From an uncultured Bacteroidales bacterium (GTDB taxonomy: Bacteria > Bacteroidota > Bacteroidia > Bacteroidales > Bacteroidaceae), in contig CANBEE010000020.1 in assembly GCA_947367415.1 (NCBI GenBank), forward strand, positions 1 to 17,113: a DNA stretch of 17,113 nt, read 5' to 3'. The stretch's first letter is position 1. Each line of letters starts with the position of its first letter. The notes below the pieces were generated by a model. That model saw nothing but the letters and a program-made list of their open reading frames with translations, searched no databases and was not told the DNA's origin. A program made the position numbers and the translations under genes. Positions 12,750 through 17,113 of the stretch are shown here, piece after piece.

Positions 12750-15700
12750 TTACTTCACACGCGCTGACAGTTCCTGGTAGAGCTTGTCGAAGAGGCCTGA
12801 GTAGTGGTTGAAGGTCTCCTTGTCCGATGAGCGTTCCATCATCTGCAGCGTCTTGACAAAGGTTGACAGGCAGTTTTGAACCTCGCTGAACGAGGTGTTG
12901 AAGCGCTTGTCATCTAGGCTCAGGTACCAGGTGATATACTCGATATCATTGTCGGCTACTTGAGAAAGGATGTTCATGCCCTTCTCGGTCTCACCAAGGG
13001 TAAGGTAGGCCTGACCCATCAGGTGCGACTGGCTCTGCCAGTAGTTGTGTGGCAGGATAGAAGCGGGGAACTCCTCTTCGCACTTGTCGAGCACGGCGAG
13101 TGCCTTCTCCTTCTTGCCTTCACGGATGAGCTGGTTGGCCAACATCGTGTAGAGGCGGCGATGGGTGTAGCCCATGCGGGTGATGGTCTCGTCGATGTAG
13201 ATACCGGGAGTCTTCATGCCACCGAATACGAAGCGGTTCATCAGGTTGTTGTACATCGTCTCGCTATCCACAGCAAAGCCGTTCTGGGGAGCGAGGCCCA
13301 GCTTGCGGAAGTTGAACGGCGTGATGCGGTAGGCCAATCCCTCCTGGATGAAGAAGGGCTCAAGACCCACATAGTTGTCGCTACCCACGGTCGTAGACAT
13401 GTAGAGCGGGCGCTCCCAGTTGGTGTTGGCCAACATCTCGAGCAGCATGATGTGATTCTTGGTAAGCATGGGACGACCACCTATACGACGCAGGTTATTG
13501 AGCGAGATGACCATACGATCGGGCATCTTGGCCATGGTCTCCTCATCGGTAGCGCCACGGTACTGCTCGGGGATATACATACCTGAACGCAGGATGGCTG
13601 CCTTGTCGAGGGTGATATATACCGTGTCGGTAGGAATGTAATGGAGACGCTCGTCCTTACTCTTCACCCAATTGTCGAGCACATTGCGCAACTCGAAGGG
13701 CTCGTCGCCAAACTGACGGCGGGCAGCGACAGGCTGTTTCTTATAAGTCTCTCGCACAAAAGCCTCTCGCTCAGGCATAACATATACAAAGTCATTCGTT
13801 CCCTCCACATAGTCGAGGCGCTCCCATTGGATGGGCACTGAGGGCGAGTCGTAGGCCGGGCGGCGCATCTGGTCGATGTACCAGTCGGTCTGCAGGTACG
13901 AGAGGTTACATACACGCGAGTCGGTGCGCACGCCCTCTACCTCCTGATTGTACCAGAGGGGGAAGGTGTCGTTGTCACCGTTGGTGAAGATGATGGGATA
14001 GCCCTTCTCGGGGAGGGTGTTGAGGTAGTTCTGTCCGAAGTCGCGAGCCATGTAGCGGTTGCTGCGGTCGTGGTCGTCCCATGTCTGACTGGCCATCTGC
14101 AGAGGAACGAGCACGCATACCACGGTGGCGATAGCGCCTGCCACGGTGGGGTTCTTGACAAGCTTCTGCAGCAGGTGAGCAATGCCGGCCACACCCATAC
14201 CAATCCAGATGGCAAAGGCATAGAACGAGGCGGCATAGGCATAGTCGCGCTCACGGGGCTGCATGGGTGTCTGGTTCAGGTAGAGCACGATGGCAAGGCC
14301 CGTCATGAAGAAGAGCATGAACACTACCCAGAACTGGCGTGCACCGCGCTTGCCGCGTCCGGCTTGCCAGAAGAGGCCGATGAGGCCGAGCAGCAGGGGC
14401 AGGCCATAGAAGACGTTGCGGCCCTTGTTATCGCGCAACTCTGAAGGCAGCAGGGTCTGGTCGCCCACGAGCATCTTGTCGATGAAGTTGATACCGGTAA
14501 TCCAGTTGCCATGCTCAATCTCGCCGTGGCCCTGGATGTCGTTCTGGCGGCCCACAAAGTTCCACATGAAGTAGCGCCAGTACATGAAGTTCACCTGATA
14601 GTTGATGAAGAACTTGATGTTGTCCCACTGTGTAGGTACCTTCACCTTCTGCTTCTGTCCAGCTACGTTGACGGTAGCCTCACGGCCTTGGATGCCGCCC
14701 ACCCAGTTGTCGTACAGGTTGACGGTGGTACTTCCGGCAGGCCAGTTGGCATGGTCGGCACTATGCATACGGGGGAAGAGCATCGAGGGTTCCATCACAT
14801 ACTTGTCCTTGGTGCGGACAACGATATATTGGTCCTTTTCATCGGCCGAAGCCTTCTCCTTGGGCATATATACCTTGGCTCCCTCTTTCACTACGGGTAC
14901 CCAGTATTGGCCCTCTACCTTACGGGCTACTTTCGAGGCGTAGGTACCGCCATAGAAGAGCGGTGTGTCGCCATACTGCTCGCGGTTGAGGTAGCTGCCA
15001 AGGGTGAAGATGTCCTCCGGTGAGTTCTGGTCCATCGGGGTGTTGGCAGCCGAGCGCACTACGATAACGGCATACGACGAGTAGCCGATGACAATCATCA
15101 TGATAGATACCAGGGCGGTGCTCATCACACGGGCACTCATGCGCCACTGCTCCTTGAGCTTGTCCATATTGAACAGATAGGCGGCCAAGGCGCCCAGCAC
15201 GATAAGGCCAAGCACTACGCAGGTCACGCCATGTCCGTAGAAGGGCAGGCCCGTGAGCGCTATCACCAGGATGAAGGCGATATGGGTGCGCACGCTGGAC
15301 TTGGCTGCATAGGTCTCCCAGATGCTCCATACCAAGGCGGCTGCCAATACTATAATATAGAGGATAAGACCGGTGTTGAACGGCATGGAGAGGGTGTTCA
15401 CGAAGAACAGCTCAAACCATCCACCCACCTTCACGATGCCCGGTACGATACCGTAGAGGATGGCTGCAACGAGCGCTGCCGATACGGCAAGAGCCACGAT
15501 GGTACCCTTCCATCCGGCATTCGGGTTCTTCTTGAAGTAGTAGATGAGCACGATGGCGGGTATACACAGCAGGTTGAGCAAGTGTACGCCCACGGAGAGT
15601 CCCATCAGGTAGGCGATGAGGATAAGCCAGCGGTCGCTATGCACGCTGCCTGCCTCCTCCTCCCACTTGAGGATAAACCAGAACACCACTGCCGTGAAAA

Positions 15701-16154
15701 ACGAGCTGTAGGCATATACCTCGCCTTCGACGGCGCTGTACCAGAAGGTGTCGCTGAAGGTATAGGCCAAGGCGCCTACCAGACCGGCACCGATGATAGT
15801 TACCATCTGCCCTGTCTTGATGGTGGTGCTATTACCACACAAGAGGCGGCGTGTGAGGTGTGTGATGCTCCAGAAGAGGAACAAGATACATCCTGCGCTG
15901 AGCAGGGCCGACATCACATTCACCATGTAGGCCACCTGTGAGGGGTCGCTTGCCAACTGTGAGAACAGGTTGGCCGTAAGCATGAAGAAGGGTGCGCCAG
16001 GCGGGTGACCTACTTCGAGCTTATAGCCCGTGGTGATAAACTCGGGACAGTCCCAGAAGCTTGCCGATGACTCGATGGTCAAGCAGTAGACCACTGCTGC
16101 AACGGCAAAGACCAACCAACCCATGAGGTTGTTAATAAGCTTATATCGTTTCAT
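12750..16154 (-). CDS. DUF2723 multi-pass membrane protein, putative GT-C-type O-glycosyltransferase
   Basis: 1134 residues from ATG 16154; upstream in-frame codons cross the promoter and are not used. The N-terminal half is a DUF2723 domain with about a dozen membrane helices. After the first helix comes the conserved loop ESSASFW-D35-C-P-E38-F...GHPPGAPF, the place where GT-C enzymes keep their catalytic acid. The C-terminal half is mostly soluble, with blocks GDNDTFPLWYNQEVEGVR and TNWERPLYMSTTVG, ending in TPR-like helices (about 1010-1134). The human DUF2723 protein TMEM260 is an O-mannosyltransferase, so transfer of a sugar from a lipid carrier to extracytoplasmic proteins is a fair inference, not shown here. 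It has its own promoter and precedes a polysaccharide deacetylase by 11 nt, consistent with glycan assembly at the cell envelope. Confidence 0.88.
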   Translation of the reverse strand: MKRYKLINNLMGWLVFAVAAVVYCLTIESSASFWDCPEFITTGYKLEVGHPPGAPFFMLTANLFSQLASDPSQVAYMVNVMSALLSAGCILFLFWSITHLTRRLLCGNSTTIKTGQMVTIIGAGLVGALAYTFSDTFWYSAVEGEVYAYSSFFTAVVFWFILKWEEEAGSVHSDRWLILIAYLMGLSVGVHLLNLLCIPAIVLIYYFKKNPNAGWKGTIVALAVSAALVAAILYGIVPGIVKVGGWFELFFVNTLSMPFNTGLILYIIVLAAALVWSIWETYAAKSSVRTHIAFILVIALTGLPFYGHGVTCVVLGLIVLGALAAYLFNMDKLKEQWRMSARVMSTALVSIMMIVIGYSSYAVIVVRSAANTPMDQNSPEDIFTLGSYLNREQYGDTPLFYGGTYASKVARKVEGQYWVPVVKEGAKVYMPKEKASADEKDQYIVVRTKDKYVMEPSMLFPRMHSADHANWPAGSTTVNLYDNWVGGIQGREATVNVAGQKQKVKVPTQWDNIKFFINYQVNFMYWRYFMWNFVGRQNDIQGHGEIEHGNWITGINFIDKMLVGDQTLLPSELRDNKGRNVFYGLPLLLGLIGLFWQAGRGKRGARQFWVVFMLFFMTGLAIVLYLNQTPMQPRERDYAYAASFYAFAIWIGMGVAGIAHLLQKLVKNPTVAGAIATVVCVLVPLQMASQTWDDHDRSNRYMARDFGQNYLNTLPEKGYPIIFTNGDNDTFPLWYNQEVEGVRTDSRVCNLSYLQTDWYIDQMRRPAYDSPSVPIQWERLDYVEGTNDFVYVMPEREAFVRETYKKQPVAARRQFGDEPFELRNVLDNWVKSKDERLHYIPTDTVYITLDKAAILRSGMYIPEQYRGATDEETMAKMPDRMVISLNNLRRIGGRPMLTKNHIMLLEMLANTNWERPLYMSTTVGSDNYVGLEPFFIQEGLAYRITPFNFRKLGLAPQNGFAVDSETMYNNLMNRFVFGGMKTPGIYIDETITRMGYTHRRLYTMLANQLIREGKKEKALAVLDKCEEEFPASILPHNYWQSQSHLMGQAYLTLGETEKGMNILSQVADNDIEYITWYLSLDDKRFNTSFSEVQNCLSTFVKTLQMMERSSDKETFNHYSGLFDKLYQELSARVK

Positions 16155-16177
16155 TGCAATGAATTTTGTTTCGCTCA

Positions 16178-16208
16178 CAAAGGTAGCGTAGCTAATTGTT
16201 GCTTCAAA
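16178..16208 (-). promoter_or_regulatory. Promoter of the DUF2723-deacetylase operon
   Basis: On the minus strand TTTG (plus 16208-16205), a 19-nt spacer and TACCTTTG (plus 16185-16178) match the Bacteroidota -33/-7 consensus. The leader to the ATG at 16154 would be under 20 nt. A second TACCTTTG lies just upstream. The rest of the gap up to 16425 shows no gene or clear terminator. Confidence 0.75.
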
Positions 16209-16425
16209 GATGCAAAGGTAGTGCAAAAAAACGAATATTCAGCCAATTGTGCTATTAATTAGCGTTTATTCACGTTTGCGCGACCTCTATTTTGGCTTCG
16301 TGTGACCTCTGTCAACGCTCCTGCAGCTCTGCAAAACGATTGCAAGTCTTTGGCGCAGCTCCCTGCCTATATTATACTTTTGAGGCAAAAAAAACGTGAT
16401 CTCATCGGGCTTTTTCGCAAAATGG

Positions 16426-17113
16426 CTACGACACTCCCAGTATTCCGCACAGCTTGTGCATACCCTCTGAAGCTCCCTTCTGTATCACCTGTACCTGGCG
16501 GCCATAGGGCACATTCACGTCGGCCGGGTCGATGAGGTAGAGCTCGGCATCGGACTTGGCGTAGTAGAGGAGTCCGGCGGCAGGGTACACATTGAGCGAG
16601 GTGCCGATGATAATGACGATGTCGGCCTGCTGTACGTAGTCGGCTGCCACCTCTATGTTGGGCACGGCCTCGCCAAACCATACGATGAAGGGGCGCAGCT
16701 GGCTGCCATCTTCGGCTGTGTCGCCCATCTTCACCTCATACTCCTCGGGAGCGAGCTCGCGTATGTAGCGCGGGTTGTTGGGCTGGAAGCTCGAGGTTAC
16801 CTTCGTGAGCTCTCCGTGCAGGTGTATCACCAGGGAACTTCCGGCACGCTCGTGCAGATTGTCTACATTCTGTGTCACCACGACCACCTCATACGCCTTC
16901 TCCAATTGTGCCACTAGTCGGTGCCCCTCGTTGGGCTCTACGGTGAGCAACTGCCGGCGGCGCGTGTTGTAGAAATCTGTCACCAACTGCGGATTGGCAG
17001 CATAGCCTTCGGGGGTTGCTACCTGCTCTACGGGGTACTGGTCCCACAAGCCACCTGCATCACGAAACGTACTGATACCACTCTCGGCACTCATGCCGGC
17101 ACCTGACAAAACT
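16426..17113 (-). CDS. cobB: Sirtuin, NAD-dependent protein deacylase (5' end outside window)
   Basis: The frame is open to the window edge, with only about the first 10 residues missing. Sir2 motifs are clear: GAGMSAESGISTFRD (NAD binding), TQNVDNLHERAG, the catalytic His in HLHGEL, VWFGE and IIGTSLNVYPAAGL. FYNTRRRQL supplies the Tyr-x-x-Arg pair that in E. coli CobB and SIRT5 binds acidic acyl groups, so desuccinylase or demalonylase activity is likely besides deacetylation. The zinc-binding cysteines are missing: the segments normally carrying two CxxC pairs read VTSSFQPNN and GDTAEDGSQ. It is a zinc-less sirtuin, possibly a lineage trait. It removes acyl groups from lysines in cytoplasmic proteins using NAD+. 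It is transcribed toward the DUF2723 gene but separated from it by 271 nt and that gene's promoter. Confidence 0.93.
   Translation of the reverse strand, partial: VLSGAGMSAESGISTFRDAGGLWDQYPVEQVATPEGYAANPQLVTDFYNTRRRQLLTVEPNEGHRLVAQLEKAYEVVVVTQNVDNLHERAGSSLVIHLHGELTKVTSSFQPNNPRYIRELAPEEYEVKMGDTAEDGSQLRPFIVWFGEAVPNIEVAADYVQQADIVIIIGTSLNVYPAAGLLYYAKSDAELYLIDPADVNVPYGRQVQVIQKGASEGMHKLCGILGVS

Noticed and set aside
12223..12780. 185-codon plus-strand frame
   Set aside because: Antisense to the deacetylase with all NodB motifs; shadow frame.
16276..16315. Two GACCTCT repeats before the DUF2723 promoter region
   Set aside because: Only 7 bases are shared and there are just two copies; likely chance.
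16381..16428. Terminator after the sirtuin
   Set aside because: A run of T on the minus strand is present, but no stable stem precedes it.
16302..16535. 77-codon plus-strand frame beginning between DUF2723 and the sirtuin
   Set aside because: Its second half is antisense to the sirtuin, composition is not protein-like, and no promoter fits.

Overview
This window comes from a member of the Bacteroidales, probably a gut or rumen Bacteroidaceae/Prevotellaceae-type organism. The evidence is the Bacteroidota promoter signature (TAnnTTTG with an upstream TTTG), weak Shine-Dalgarno signals, several families typical of the phylum (DUF4292 lipoprotein, HU domain fused to a winged helix, DUF2723 membrane protein) and pectin-degradation genes. 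Species cannot be assigned from the sequence alone.

Layout. 1-708: 3' end of gltX, closed by a strong intrinsic terminator (742-774). 915-5259: a tight plus-strand cell-envelope operon: dut, a TPR lipoprotein, a DUF4292 lipoprotein and an EnvC-like coiled-coil protein with a degenerate LytM domain. The last three are spaced by 1 nt or overlap by ATGA. 5297-7649: a secreted PL11 rhamnogalacturonan lyase followed by L-rhamnose mutarotase, a small pectin (RG-I) unit without SusC/SusD. 7650-8531: an AT-rich accessory patch with a palindromic dispersed repeat, an unrecognised one-TM protein and a probable gene remnant. 8532-10086 (minus): queG overlapping the end of an HU-wHTH DNA-binding protein. 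10087-10404: a divergent regulatory region with two well-formed promoters and a five-unit, 22-bp tandem array. 10405-10650: a small stand-alone winged-helix protein, flanked by three copies of an 18-bp motif (one before it, two inverted after it) and a second copy of the palindromic repeat. 11122-12143: two tandem, very basic, membrane-anchored DUF3592-like proteins. 12127-16154 (minus): a NodB-type polysaccharide deacetylase downstream of a large DUF2723 multi-pass protein with its own promoter. 16426-17113 (minus): a sirtuin running off the window.

How genes may work together. The 1390-5259 block suggests outer-membrane lipoprotein and peptidoglycan-remodelling functions. The lyase and mutarotase serve RG-I pectin breakdown and rhamnose use. 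DUF2723 plus deacetylase suggests a glycan or O-glycosylation function at the envelope. The most unusual part is 9469-10922: two DNA-binding proteins transcribed divergently, around two unrelated families of short repeats. It looks like a self-regulated or formerly mobile cassette and is the best candidate here for something undescribed.
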